From contig CASHTG010000003.1 of assembly GCA_949357655.1 (NCBI GenBank), forward strand, positions 930,001 to 994,000: a stretch of 64,000 nt of DNA, written 5' to 3'. The notes below the pieces were generated by a model, which saw only the letters and a list, made by a program, of their open reading frames with translations, was not told the origin of the DNA and made no database searches. Position numbers and translations under genes: made by a program. Source of the stretch: Parascedosporium putredinis (lineage: Eukaryota; Ascomycota; Sordariomycetes; Microascales; Microascaceae). How positions within the stretch are numbered: position 1 is the first letter of the stretch; every line of letters begins with the position of its first letter. This document shows, one piece after another, positions 1 through 13,500 of the stretch.

Positions 1-285
1 GGAAGGGAGGGGGAAGCGAAGGAAAAAAGAAACCGGAACCACTCCCATCTTTCGTACGGCCACGGTTGGCCTATCCTGATCTGGAAAAACAGACACTATC
101 TGCCCCGTCGGGTGAAGAAGTATTTTAGGAAACACCGACCTCACACCAACGGATTACCTGAGAGGAATGGAAAAAAAAAAAAAGAAAGGAAAAGAAAAGG
201 GAGTGCCAGAGGGTAAAAGGAATGTAAAGGGCGCATTCGCAATAAAATGAGTAAGAAAACGAGGATATATCGAGCGTTAACAAAC

Positions 286-963
286 CTTTATTCTCCGCTT
301 GCGACACGTCATGCAACCAGTCTTGGTCCGCCGCTTAATCTCCTGCGACGACGATATTAGCACCAGTTCAAAAATTGGGTCGACCATTGGCTCGTTTGAA
401 GGATTCTTGGCCAGATTCAAATGATCTGTCTGGCACAGATAGGAGTCAGGTAGGGGAGAATAATCCCTTGACCGGCGGGCGCGCCGGGCGATTCAATGCG
501 GAAGTGGAATGTGCTTGTGAAAGCGCGGAAGGGTGTGATCAGGCTGAAGGTGGTTCGCTCTCAACATACCTTCTTTGGTCCTCGGCCCATCTGAAAACGA
601 GGATCGTGAGGTGGAAGAGGATAGCGCATGAGATCAGTATGCAGATATTGACCTCCCATAGCCAACGCCGAAGGGTAGAAATGGCCCATTCCGTGATGGC
701 CCATACTCATACCCAACCCTATGGTCGAGGGACCGGTGGGGGGGAGGGATGCCGTGCTGCTGAGCGGGGACAGCGTCGAGCGTACGCATGCTAGGTAGGT
801 GATGCGCTGGATCGAGGCTCGACGTTGTGCGGTACATGTCGCCTGGCTGGTTCGTCGGGGCGTAACCGTAGGGAGAAGCTGTCATGCTCTGAGGATAAGG
901 CGCCTGGGTCGAGTAGTTGGTAGGTTGGCGCGATGGGCCTAGCGGTTGTTGCGGGTGCGACAT
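286..963 (-). CDS. Zn(II)2Cys6 transcription factor, N-terminal part (runs off left edge)
   Basis: Nuclear DNA-binding regulator of the fungal Zn2Cys6 binuclear-cluster family, seen only in part. Exon 1 (963 to 570) starts with ATG and encodes a Pro/Gln/Tyr/His-rich, probably disordered leader that ends in RGPKK at a GTATGT donor. Exon 2 (342 to 286), after a CGCAG acceptor, encodes EIKRRTKTGCMTCRKRRIK. This holds the first CxxC of the cluster and its basic stretch, and it ends at a GTTTGT donor. The remaining cysteines must lie in later exons, which I could not find before position 1, so the next intron is at least 285 nt or leaves the window. Exon 1 is out of frame by two bases at a C7 run near 739-745 (minus-strand reading). 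Two more C's would connect the Pro-rich leader to the conserved MRYPLPPHDPRF tract. The family call is secure; target genes are unknown. Confidence 0.8.
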
Positions 964-3900
964 GGCAGGCTTGATAGCTCACGGCGGTTGAGGCAAACTG
1001 GGACGACCTCGCGGCCTCGTCTTCGCCGGAGACCGAGTTTGTCACCTCGCAAGAGAAGCGAGCGCGGGCTGTCAAATCAGCGTGCTGGGGGCTGGCGAGC
1101 CAACGGGCAGGGTCGGTGGGGTTGTTGGCAGACGCTACTGGCCTGTGGGAGGAATGTACCGAACACAAGCTCTGCCAGAGACACCTTAAGGCTAGGACGA
1201 TCGAGAAGTGAAGAGGTGGTGAGGCCGCGTCTAGCGAGAGAAAGGGTAGAATGGTCGGTGCTGCTGCAGCAAGCCCAAAAGCATCCAAGAATATGCGCGT
1301 CGGAGCACAAGAAGCGAGTGTAATGGTGAATAATGTCGACTACGAAGCATTCACGGGCTTCCGCCAACTCGCTGTGGGGATTCCGTACGTCCTTTCCCAA
1401 CTTGTCAGTGGGTGCGTGTGGTCGCTGTTGAAGGCACTCGAGGTCGGCGGGCCGACATCTGGTTGTTCTCAAGACTTGGATACAAACGAAGAAAAGAACG
1501 TTTCGAAGCTACGACAAGGCTTCGGAGGTCGTTTGCAAGCCAATATCGTCGAGGTAGAAGAGATGTTAGCGGCGAGGACGAATGGAGAGGGAGGGATGGT
1601 AGATATTATGGCAGGGGAGAGAGGTGGGTATTTGAGGGAGGGGGGCGTGTGCGAAGAATAAGAGAAGAGGTGGAGAGGTGTGGCATCTGCAGAGGGGTGC
1701 TTCGAGGTTGATTTCCCCGGGGGTGTGTGTTCAAAGTTGTTCATGGTGGATTGATCAATGTTTAGAGTGGTGCAGCTATGTCCTGTGGCAGCGCCGAGGT
1801 ACCCTATACTGCGCGGGCCACCCTATACTACTCTACCCTCTCGCCCTGTGCAACGCCCACCCAGTGATGGTGTAGTGATTTCGAGGGGTCCTATGGTACA
1901 TGATCGATTGATGGAGAAACGGTTGATCAATTCAATACAACACTGGGCATCGAAGACGTCGGATCCGTTCCATTGAGATCCATCAATGTAGGAAGTTGGT
2001 CCGGCTGCCCAGGTCGAGCCTGCCCCCAAAAAAAAAAGTTACCACCCAGCAACAGCGAAAGATTGCTCACACCCGTACCGTATCTCTTTTGTTCCTCTCA
2101 GCCAAACCTTAGAACTCTCTGATATGTGTCGCCCAACTGTCCTAGCTCTCTCACCATCCATAGATGGACCATTGATGTATTCTACGCTCATCCACCGGAC
2201 TTATAATGTACCGACCTTTAATCTTTCAATGAGAGACGGAGGAGTTGCAGAGAGAGAAGCGAGTTGGCAGGCGTCACGAGGAAAATAGGCTCCATGTTGG
2301 ACTGAACCCGTCTTCGCCATTACTCTACAGGAGAGGATATCGTTGATGGAAAACATTAAACCAGAAGCCACGAGAGAGACTGAGGTGCTTCGCAAATAAA
2401 TTAGCTGATGGCATGGGTTAGTCCTTTGGTCGAGCCAGGAACTGGCTTGACGTGTAATGTCGAGGTGAGGGAGCAAGGCAATGCAACACAGAACAGCACA
2501 CGCTAGATTTGATGTTACCATCAAGCTAGGCGGGAACGTCCCTTCCCAAGTCTAAGAGATTGAGACTTCCACATCATCAATTGGGTGCTTCAAATCCCCG
2601 CCGAGTATTTGAAATTCGGCAGGAGCGACTGTACGACGACACAATGACGCTAGGCTAAGTGTCCCAGGAAGGAGCGGCGGGCAAGATGCGCTCTCTTATC
2701 GCTCAACTCCAAGATACCACCTACCCACTGAGAGCGTAAGGAAGAAACGAAACAAGAAAGAAACTAAAGGAGGAAAAAAGGAAAAAAGGCGGGGGAGAAG
2801 AAAAGAAGAAGAAGCAAAAATAGAGTGGGCGCCTCCCCCAAGTTCACATACCTTTAGGCGAATCCTAGTCCTGCTCGAAAGACCTAAAGGGAGAAAGAAA
2901 ACAGGATGGAAACGTCAGGTTGCGGGCATCGACATGCACAGTAGTGCCATGTACGCGTGGGACCAAGCTCAGAAGCACAAGAAGCAGAGCTTGCCATCAA
3001 CACTTCGTGATAGCCCAATAGCCGCCATCCGCCGTCAGTTTAGGAAACAGACCAATGCAATCAGGTGAGTGCTCTTAAATATTTGAGTCCGGAGCAAGGG
3101 TATTACTTTCATCTTGATGTGTTTTTTCCCCCTCGTTGTTTGATTCATATGGTGGTTGGGCCCGTGCTAGCCCGGTCCAAACTTCCTTTGGCTTGTGCAA
3201 AGTGGCTCTTATTATTACTCATTCTCTTCTTTTCTTTTCTCCCTCCTCTTCTCACTCTCTTCAATGTTAAGATTGAAAGGGTACTCCGGAGCTCAGGGCC
3301 CGCCGGCACGCTTTGTGCTTTTGTTTGTTGGCGCGCAAGTAGCCGGCCGTCTAAAGGGGCGATGCAACATCGACTTCAATCGCTCAAAAACAGCAAAGAA
3401 TGCGACATAATATGTGTCCCTGCAGGCTGTTATTCTTACCTCAGTTGCCTTCCCTCTGAAAGCAAGTACCACGCTCGAGAAAGCTACTTGATACCTTGAA
3501 ACTGCCAGATTGACGGCAAAGCCCACAATGGAGCGCGAAATCAGCGAGTCGGCCCTTGTCTTTGACTGGCGGGCGGCCATTTGCCGCGGTGGGGTATTGA
3601 GCTCCCGCGGACTTATCCCGTACCTTTCGAGCAAGAATATGGACACCATACCAATAGGCTGGTCAACATTGTTGGGACTAGGCAAGCCAAAATCAGAGAC
3701 GACAAGTATTGCAGTGAGGGAGGAGAGTGGCCTGAACTGATGTGCGGCCATCCAATCTAGGGCGATTAGGCGGTCGCGGGCGTGCTTGAGCACCCTGTGA
3801 TGTGTGGCCGACGTCTAGGGCCCCAGGGTCCAAGTTGAATGAAGCACCACCTACCCTATCTCGAGATCTATTGTGCCGTTACTGGTCCCTCCCCGACCCG

Positions 3901-4692
3901 GCTCGGCGACAACTCATACCGCGTATTTTGAGGCATGATGCTGTTGACCTCGATCTAATATTATCCGGGGCCATCGTCGGGCTAGAGTTTATTACCACAC
4001 TAGGGTTCGGCCGGGGTGCGCCGGGTGGGGGAGCGGAAGGAGGGAGGAAGAAGGGGAGGGGGTTTGAGAAGAAGGTGGACTGGTACGCAAGACCAGAAAT
4101 CCACGCCAAAGGGCCGAACCAGGGTCCCCAGAAACAGGTGTGGGAAGGGGAATGGATGATCGCCCCGGGCCTCCCTCGGAGTGGCCCCTCCTGACCATTG
4201 AGTGGTGGAACGGAACCTGTCTTGGCTTCGATGAGAGCCCGATAAAGCCTCACGGGACAAGCTAGTGTAGGTACTCCCCTCACTAAGAACCCCCTGCGGG
4301 AGAACCATAAACCTCCGATGGGCTTGACAAGTTGCACAACCAAGAATTGCACGACAGGAGCAGCCTTGAAGCGAGACAAGACAAAAGTGTCACTAAAAGG
4401 AGATAAAATCCCCTTCCTGGAGACACATGCGCATACCCATCGGCTAGGCTGCTCAACACCTTTCTGCAAAGACGCCCTAAAGGCTTGCCTCCTATCGCTG
4501 TGCTGCACAACAGACTCGCGGGTTCCGGTAGCAGGATCCGCGTGCCGTAAGTCTCTTCTCTTTTATGATGCTATATGATAAAGCCAATATGGCTACCTAC
4601 AAGTATAGCAGCGACGACACAAGAGCCTACAAGCTTGCGCACAACTGGCCATTCAGAATAGGCGGGTAAAAGGGGATAAATTGAAGGCCGTG

Positions 4693-4738
4693 TGTGTCAA
4701 GGGGTCGGCTCGAATTCCCTGCTCTTGACCTTGACACA
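4693..4738. repeat. 10-bp perfect inverted repeat (hairpin)
   Basis: TGTGTCAAGG at 4693-4702 is mirrored exactly by CCTTGACACA at 4729-4738, with a 26-nt loop. There is no gene on either side within 3 kb. It is not a tRNA: no B-box or cloverleaf fits. Confidence 0.6.
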
Positions 4739-5907
4739 ACCCCTTCCTCCCCCATTCCCTTACGAGCCCACTAACACCGCGCTCTGGTACCTTCCAGGAA
4801 CCCACAGATCAGCACGGAAACGAACGTTTGGTGCGCTCTCCCAAAGTAATAAGACACGCACGCAACATCTTACACTTCACCGTAGGGTCGTGTGCCTGAA
4901 TTGAGATTGACTTATACATAGATTGATTAAGTTGATTTGTTCGGTGTTGGGTCTTCTTTCGGGACCTCTCAGGCAAGACTACGATGTCGAAGCTGTCCTT
5001 AATGCCCCATTTTCGATTGTGGGCAGAGCCAAGGTACTGGTTACTTTTTTCCCCCGTTTGACTCTTGACGTCGGCACCACAATCTCGAGGAATGGCCGCG
5101 CGCCAATGCAACGCCACAGAACAACCTTGTCCCAGAGTTCGACAAAATTCTTGCGGATGAAGAGGACGCTTCAGCGACTCGTTCCTTTCGCATGACTCCT
5201 AAGAGCTAATGGGACGTCGTGCGTATGGACAAGTCTCCTACGTCGCTAGGAACAATATGATGTACGGAGATAATCTTGTTACAGCCATCTGTCCGCAGGG
5301 TTCGTGTTGGTTGATGCCCTGGCTTCGATGTTGCTATTGATATAATTGTTAGTTTATGCCATATGGTTCGCTCAAATTATGCCGTCCTCCAGGCCAAGGG
5401 CGAAGCCGGGCAGACGAGCCGAAAAGAGTGGAACAGGCCATATCCCCACGTTTCTCACATGCCTAGCGAGTGTGACATGACCTCTCAAGCAACGAAGGCT
5501 AACAAAGGTTGTTGAAAAAGAAAAGGAAAATCTTGGGGAAAGAAAAGAATAAGAACGAGGTTAGCAGGAACCCAAACGGAAGCCCCTCGCGCCACCTAGG
5601 TTTTCGCCAGAAGTGGAGGGGTATTAGCGGGACGTGAAGTGAAAAGAAAAAAAAAAAAAGAAAAACCCTGGGCGTGATCTCGGGACCCTCATTGCGAAGT
5701 ACACTACAAAAGCGGTAGGCATAAAGTAATGTACCTGGTCCAGAACAGCCCGCAGCTTGAGGCTCTTGCGAAGTGGCTGTCTTCTTTGACACAACCACGC
5801 GAGCGACGAAGCTTCCACAGTCGCGTCCAAGTCCCAATTCCTGCAGGTACCTTTCCCGATCTCAACGACGCATGTCTATCTCACCATGGACGAGTGTAGG
5901 CATGGGC

Positions 5908-5933
5908 GCGTGCGTGCGTGCGTGCGTGCGTGC
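5908..5933. repeat. (GCGT)n microsatellite
   Basis: About six and a half uninterrupted copies of GCGT in non-coding sequence, followed by GTGTGGG-type repeats. Confidence 0.9.
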
Positions 5934-7117
5934 CCCGAAGCTTGTCTTGTGTGGGTGTGGGCGTGTAGGCGTGTGAGGTAGGCAAACTAGGAGAGTGTGT
6001 GTCTGTGGATGTGGTGTGTCCGCTGGGAACAGAAGGGAGGCACAGCTTGGACTTTGGGATGCGCGACTTGCCGCAATGATCGGGAGTGGACTCCTCCTCT
6101 CGTCGGTGCGTATGCCGGGCCGAGTAACATAAAGGTCGGACGCATCGTGACGAGCAGTGTGTGCCTGCAGGGCTCAGATTCGCTAAGGGGGCAACCTGTC
6201 AATTTCAGACGAAAGAGTCTCACGTCGGATCTGAAGTGCTCAGCACAAACGCCAAAGCGTCAGCCTTGAGAGAAACCTGAAAGTGTTCCTCTCCGCGAGG
6301 GTCGGATACGACACGCAGATGCAGACGCATGTCTCTACCATGCTTATGATCCTAAAAGTTTTTTTTTCTTTTTTTTTTTCCTCTTCTCAAGATTCCCCAT
6401 CATAATCCTGTCGTATCCCCTTTCCTCTCCTTCTTGCTCTCCCTGACAAGCAGGGTCTCTCAGGCACACACTTGACGAAAGCCAAATGGCGAAAAGAATT
6501 GGGTAAAGAACCCTGTGTCTCAAGCCCCTGCCTCGCCCGTCCTTGAAATTCTGCAAGATGCTCACTTGGGAGCAGATTGTGGCTGACGGAAAAGACAAAA
6601 AAGCCCGCGGAACCAAACTTGAGACACAATCCGTCCACATGGGGAAAAGAAACAGAAGCCAACGCAGAGCAAGAGGCCTGCCGAGAGAGTGGAGGAACGG
6701 GCGAGGGCGAGAGAACAGAACGACATGATAGTGCATGTGTCGCCTATTGAATGAGGTTACATTTCTAGTGTTCGCGTCTTGGGCTTTTTGGAGACGAGGC
6801 AGCGCCTTTTGTTTCCTGGCAATCATTTCGTGGTTCTCCGATGCAGCATCGCCACGGAGCTTTCAGCAGAGCCAGGTTTCCTCTCACCCTTTGGTTCCCC
6901 TGATGCAACTCTACCGACATATCTCTTGCCCCATTCATCACGTCTCCATTGAATGGGATTTTCCCTCCCTCATTTTTCCTCGTCTCCTTCCGTCTTCCTT
7001 TTCTTTCCGGTTTCTTGGTTTGATGCTACGCTGCCACTGAGTATTCACACAGACACAGGCGCGCGCCCGGGAACTTTGCTTTCGCTCACAGGCCGTCCTT
7101 CCCCAAGGGTCGGGTAA

Positions 7118-7136
7118 AGAGGTACGAAGTACCTCT
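7118..7136. repeat. Inverted repeat around TACGAAGTA
   Basis: AGAGGTAC at 7118-7125 and GTACCTCT at 7129-7136 form an 8-bp perfect inverted repeat with a GAA spacer. The core resembles the longer palindrome at 21372-21389. Confidence 0.7.
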
Positions 7137-7469
7137 CGTTCTCTCCACTAAAATACGTGGAGCACGAAGTAATATTTATTGGATGTGGCTCAAGAAGAAG
7201 GCACAGTTCCGATATCCGCGATGCGCGCAAGGGAGCCCTCCCTCCATCGTTATGTGTTCTCAGCAGCCGTCCGTTCTCCTAGGAAAAACTTTGGTTTGAG
7301 ATGATTATGACCCTCGACGCCCAACTCCAGCTTGAACGAGTAAGCACACATATTGTGTGTGTTAAAGGCTACAGACGAGATGGGGAACTATCAATGCTCT
7401 GGTATCAATTTCTCATGGACACAATTAACCTCGGCGTCTGCCTCGGCATCACTGGCTTGTCGGGTTCTT

Positions 7470-7481
<12 letters not shown>

Positions 7482-7507
<26 letters not shown>
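7482..7507. repeat. Poly-T run of 26
   Basis: An uninterrupted T26 run in the gene-poor region. It may be an A-tail relic or a simple repeat, but no retroelement sequence was recognised beside it. Its true length is uncertain given the homopolymer errors elsewhere in the window. Confidence 0.85.
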
Positions 7508-10500
7508 CTTACTCTTTGGTTTCTTCTGCCCTCTCTCCCAGTGATATTAACACTCTGTCCATGTCTGCGATGAGGTCGAAATTCCTCGGTTTGTTGAAAT
7601 GAGCATGACCCGCTTTCTTCCTTGAACCCTGCTTGATGCACCCGTGCCTCGAAACGTTGGAACCAGTCGAGAGCACCCACTGGACAGAGGCAGATGCTTT
7701 GGTTTCTTTTCTCTCCCCGGCTTTTTTCGTTTTCCTTTTTCATGCTCCTCTTTATAACTTGCAGTTCAAATATTTCGGCAGCTCCAATGGCTAACTTGCA
7801 ATTTGGATCGTTGATTCGCCTCAGCTCAAGGGTCTGATGGAAAGGGGGCCAATTCGAGCCATGGTTGCTCCAAGGACGGGAATGCTACAAGAACGCAGGC
7901 GGGCAGCGACCGAGCAAAGGTGAGGGAAAAGAGAAGAGGAAAATAATAATAAACAGCGAGAAAAAATCCCCTGGGACTCGCCAATCGCTGTTGTTCCCCC
8001 ATCGCGCCGCCGCTAACTGCTTCAGATTAGCGAACTGCCGGGCCCGACAAGGAATGGCACCCTGACGAAACCCAACTGCCTTTACGTCTCAGGACGCAAG
8101 CTTTGTTCACAGAAAGATAGGACGAGATGCTGGCCTTGGCCATACACTAGCCATAGTCATCCGCTAGCCGAGGCATGTCATGATCATCTTGTCGCAACTC
8201 TTCCCTCTCTCTCTCACATATGAGTACCAGTCCTGGTGCAGGTGGGTGACTTAAAGGTGTAAGATTGAACTAGAAGGGGAAGGGGTTGCAACTCCCACCA
8301 ACATGAGCCACACACCCCCATCTCCTTGGATCCCTCACTCATCCTTCTAGATACAAAATTAGAGAAGGAGGAGCAATAAGGCACAAAAAGTCGCAAGAAA
8401 AAGGTCGGGAAAAAGGAAAAAGAGAATTGCACTAATGGTTGAAGACAGAAAACGTCGTGTCAAAAAGATGTCTCAAGGAAGACTCCCCCAAAAACGCCAC
8501 GACGACCCCAATGTCCGGCAAGACGGGTTCCGATTCCCCGTTGGAAATCCCTCGACCTTTCACGGCCGGCCTTGCCAAGTCAAAAAGTAGTGCAATAGTG
8601 GTATTTTGGGTAACTTGGTGGCATGGGTGCTGGTCAGTATTTTAGTTTGGTCTTGAAACAAACCCAGGACTCTTTGGGGTGATGCAGACAGGGTCAGGGG
8701 TGCTTCAAGGGGCCTGTTCAAGTGAACATCACCCGCACGGTCGATGCTTGACCTGACCAGGCTTGGTGGGTATTGCCGCTGGTCTAAGTAACGACTCAAG
8801 AGAGGAGAGGAGAGAGAGATACTTGCAAGCTTGACATTTGGGACAGGGCAAACCCAGAGACGGGATCGATTGATGGGTCTGTCCCTGTCCCGTGTCGCAC
8901 TGTCCCATCCATGATTTTCACAAGTTCTGAGGGCGAACCCATAAGCTAGCTGGCTAGTGCCCTGCGCGTCTATTTCCCAAGGTGAGATGTGATCGAGTTG
9001 GGCCCGACAGGTTGTAGACTGGGATGGGCTGGGCTGGGCTGGATAGACTCGGTATGCATAAACGCACGACCTACCCAACAGCAGGATACGCTTTATGCGT
9101 TCTTACCTTTTCCTTTACTATCCGTTATTGTTCTCCATCTCTTTAGCTTTTGTTCCCTCGCATCAATTCGTGCGCGAGGCCTACACGGTCTCTCGAAAGT
9201 ATCCTAACTCATACTGGGCATTCTATAAGTGAGTTTGCCCTAGACCCCCGTCCGAGTCCGGCCATGCGTCGGGTGCCGTTTTCGGAAAAATAGAAGGGGA
9301 AAAACATGTCCTGACAAAAGAGTAGGATATTCGGCCGCACCTCCTCTCCGCGTAGTAGTGGATATTCTTGAAACACCGAGATGGTACCCTAAGGCTTACT
9401 TGTGAAAGACATATGTGCCCGTTCGCTACGACTGTCCACCGCCCGTCCATAGCTCAATGGCACGATGAGGTCTCAACTACAACTATCACCGCGAGTGCGC
9501 CGCGAAGGCGAAGGGCCTGGATGAAGCCATGTTGCAAAGACTCATCCTCAAGACAGGATGGTTAACGGCTGCATCGTTCATTTCGGCAGACAAGACAACG
9601 CGACAGGAAAAACTCAATGACGTTCCAGGCGTAGCTACGTAATACATGTTTCTCTTCGGGCCCGTACGTCCCACCTCCCTTGTTTTTTTTTGGGGGAGGT
9701 CCTTCTCTTCTTTTTCCCCGAAGACAACGTTGAAGATGAAGGAGGGCCAGGCGAGTGGGATTAGCCAGAGACGAATAAGGCAAGGCTTCCGCTCAAGCGA
9801 TTCGCCCAACGCCCGCCTTCCCATCAGCTTTTTACCCAGAGAGTCGAGCGAGGGCTTTTCCCCGGCCCGTCTGTTCTCTCACACGCCCCCTCCCCCTTCC
9901 GCTGTATTCTTGAGCTTCTCGCCCGCTGCTTGGAGAGGGCACTCTTGCCTCTTCCCGCTTCCTCTGCTCGCTCGCTCGCTCGCGTCAGTTACCTTCCCTA
10001 CCATCGATCCCTCGCGCCGGCGCCCTCACCCCCTCCTTTCAATTCTTACAGGCAAGATCTAAGCTTTTTCTTCTATTATCCTTTTAGAATTATCCCATAG
10101 CCGCTCGGTCAAGACCAACCGCAACGGGACTGCAAAAGGAGGGGTGGGGTAGCGAGACGCCATATGCAAGGGACTTGTCGACAAAGTGCTGACCCCATTT
10201 GCCTCTGTACTCTGCTCTCTACTCTCTGCTCTTTCTTTCTCTCTTCTGCTCTTGCTCACTGCATATGTACGCCAAAGAAACTGGAATCGCGGTACCCCAT
10301 CAGGAGTGTAACGGCGAGTCATGGTATCTATTGCGCGGAAAACGGGGCATCCACTGACTGGGCGAACGAAAGGACAGAGAGCTCAAGAGGCCGAGCAGGT
10401 TCACTGGTCCCGTCTTGGCCGCATTCCTTCTCTCGTATACAAACGTGCGAAAGATCAATGGGAGCAAGTCGCCGGGAGTTTTCAACGGGTATCCTCAAGA

Positions 10501-13500
10501 CCGCTCCAGAGATGAAGTTGGAACGCACCCGATCGAGCTGGCCCAAGTCTCGGCTATCCCGCCTGCGCTTCTGCGGGGTGAGAGGTACGCGGGGGCAGGG
10601 AGGATACCAAAGGCCTCGCAATCCGGGCTAGAGCTCTTGCAGGGTCCTGGTGGCGAGTTTTCTCTTGTTTAATCCTCCCCTTCCATTTCGCGCTATCTCT
10701 ATCCGAGACTTGGGTGCGGTGCCTTGGTCCTTGCCCTCAACGGCAGCATGTACAAACGGATAGTTCGCTAAGCCATACACTAACCTAAAGTTGGCATCGT
10801 TACCCTTTTGGAGTTCAAAGCGTGAGGCCAAGTGTATCATAGGAGTAGAAAGAAGGAAGGACAGGAAGAGAGAGAAGAGAGAGAGAGAGAGAAGGTAAGC
10901 GAGGGGGACGTTTACTCGACTGGACGCTTGTATGTCGTGCAGTTTACGTATCTTGCGTCGCATTGCAGCTCTTGTTTCTTTGTCGAAAAGCCTCAAGCCG
11001 ACGGCCCAAGCTCATCATGCCTTTTTCAAGGCCTTTCCCCCTCTTACCTTTCTCTAGGCCTCGATCCTCTTTCTCCCTTCGTTTTCTGCATGCAGCACCG
11101 CAAAAGGACAAGCTCAAGACCCAGGCCGCCGCCATCTAGTTCCGCCCTCCCCAACCGTATGTGAGTCTCTATTCCGATCTCGCGCCGTGGACCACGATCA
11201 CAACAGCGACGGCGGTCAATCAAAGAAGAAGAAAAAGGCAAAACAGACAGCCAAGAAAATGGGCCGCAAGCCAGCCTATCGTTACATTCCCCTCCCGAAC
11301 AGAGTGAAGCTGCTGCGTGCTGCCCAATGCACTCCTCTCCTCCTCTCACTTCCCCTCACGAGCCAAAAGATGACATTCCCAACGACATCTTGTTTACCTT
11401 TCCCATTGCTGGATGTCGCTTTCTCTGCCGTGTCCGCTTGCTTGTATCCCCTTCCCCGCTCTCTGTCTATCTCTTTCTGCATCGCTCCCCATCTCCGTTT
11501 CTCTCCTTCCCCACTCTTTTGTTATGCTTCTTTCTTCTTTCCTAGAGTCGCGCCTATCGTTCCAACCCATGTATACAATGCAATGGGTAGATTGACGTTG
11601 TGCTGCAGTACACCATTCTCCACCTTGTCTCCGCCGCTGTCGCCGCCGAGGCCAGTCTTGCAAGGACACTCAGTGTATCGCTGTCACGCAGAGAATAGGA
11701 GATCATCGAGACCTCACTCCCCTCCATCACCCCTCCTCCATCTTCTATACTTTCTCTCCACCCCACCTTCTCTGTCCCTGCTCTGCTCTTTCCAGCCCGT
11801 TCCTTGGGGCCATCGCCCATCACCACCGGCTCACGACAAAGTGTTTTAGGCGCAAAGAAACGCACACGTACACGCGGCACCGCGGACCAGGACCTTCCCC
11901 CATTTAATTTTCCTCTTTTTAATTATAACCCTTCATCTTTCCTTTCGTTCTTAGCCCCATTCCTCCCGCTTCAACTCCGCGCCTGTCCTTCCCCTTTCCC
12001 TGCCGCGGCCGCGAGGCCCATAGAAGGGTTTCTTTCCCCGGCTCTTGGAAGAGGAGAGATATGGACGGGACAGGGAGCGGGCGGGAAAACAGGAGATGAG
12101 CATTGGATGGGCGAGCAGAGGAGGAAGAACAAGGTGGGGAGGGGGTTTTCATGACAAGCAGGGCACCACATGACTACAAGGAGGCGTATATTAAAGCACC
12201 TGCAGAAAGCGCGGGGAGACGGAGCCCGCGCCAGGGTGTTTTGTGTGTTTCTTCTTGATCGCACTTCTGTTTTGCGCCGGCCGCTTTCGTACGTAGTGAG
12301 GGAAAGGGACCCTACGGCAGATGAGCGGTGTAGGGGCTGTTGTATTGAGGAGAAGGTCGGGGGTTAGAGAAGGGGGAAGATGGAGAGCCGAGCAGAAAGA
12401 GATAGAGAGATGTGGAAAGAGAAAGATGGAGATGAGGAGAGCTTTTCTCTAGGGCTCGGGAAGCTTAGAGCATCTCTGGGGGAAACGGGTCGAATATGGT
12501 GAACGTGAGCCCTTTGATCTGGGCCGGCTTGGACTCGGGCCTATCAAAGGTTTGCGAGAGAGAGCAGGCGTCAGGTCTATCGGTACGATACGATGCAGCC
12601 TCTCACGAGTTGGGTCTCGCATCGTGAATGAGAGTGTCTACGGGTGGCAGCCAGTAACATCACCCTCATGGGCCGTACGTTTGGTATGGGTCATGATAAG
12701 GGCTAGAGAAAGGAGGACCTGTTACCCACTGCTTACAACGGCGTACTACAAGAGACTCAAGCAAGTGAAGCCTCGCGAGCTAGTGCTGGCGTCGGTGTCG
12801 ACCCCATAGTTGCCCAATCCTTGCTTCCCTCCACCCCGTTCCCAGCTTTGGGGCACTTGTATAACCTACCTCTTATAGACACCCACCCGCTCACATATAC
12901 ACACACATACACAGATATACACATTACGCAAAATTGAAAACACGGCTGATGGTATGGACGAGAGCGAGAGAAAGACGAAAACCAGGGACGTGAAATGAGG
13001 TCGGGATAATAAAAGGAAGACCAAAAAGAGTCTGGAGTGGAGGGTGGCGGGAGAGCTATTATGGTTCTTAGGATACGAAGGAGGGGGAGGGAGCGAAGGC
13101 AAGGTTGATTGGTCTAGTGGACTACTCTATCGCATACAGGGGCAGAATAGCCCCGTCAGAGCGCACAGCAAAGGCAGAGAGAAGGCAAAGAGGGAGATGG
13201 GCAGAGAGAGAGAGAGAGATGGATGAAGACGAAAAAGAGTCAGAGAGGAGAAGCATGGCGGGAGACGTGAAGTGACGTGAGGCCGGATGGTGTGAATGTA
13301 GCAAGAGCCAACCAGGCAAGGCGAGACTTTGTTGAGGGCAGCGGCGGTTAATTGCAACAAATGAAGCACCGTCGGTGTGTTTCTTGTTGGCCATCTTGCT
13401 GCTTGCTCTTCTTTCCCGTTTCTTTTTCTTTCTTTTTCTTTGATTTAACCATTTACTTCTCAGAGCAGGTCTTAATATGTTGTGTCTAAGAGGGATAGAG

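Noticed and set aside
8523..8545. T-arm-like GGGTTCCGATTCCCC
   Set aside because: The loop length is wrong for a T arm, and no D or anticodon arm is present upstream.
9438..9560. tRNA-like A-box sequence (TAGCTCAATGG)
   Set aside because: No B-box (GGTTCNANNCC) or foldable acceptor and T arms at a suitable distance, with or without an intron.
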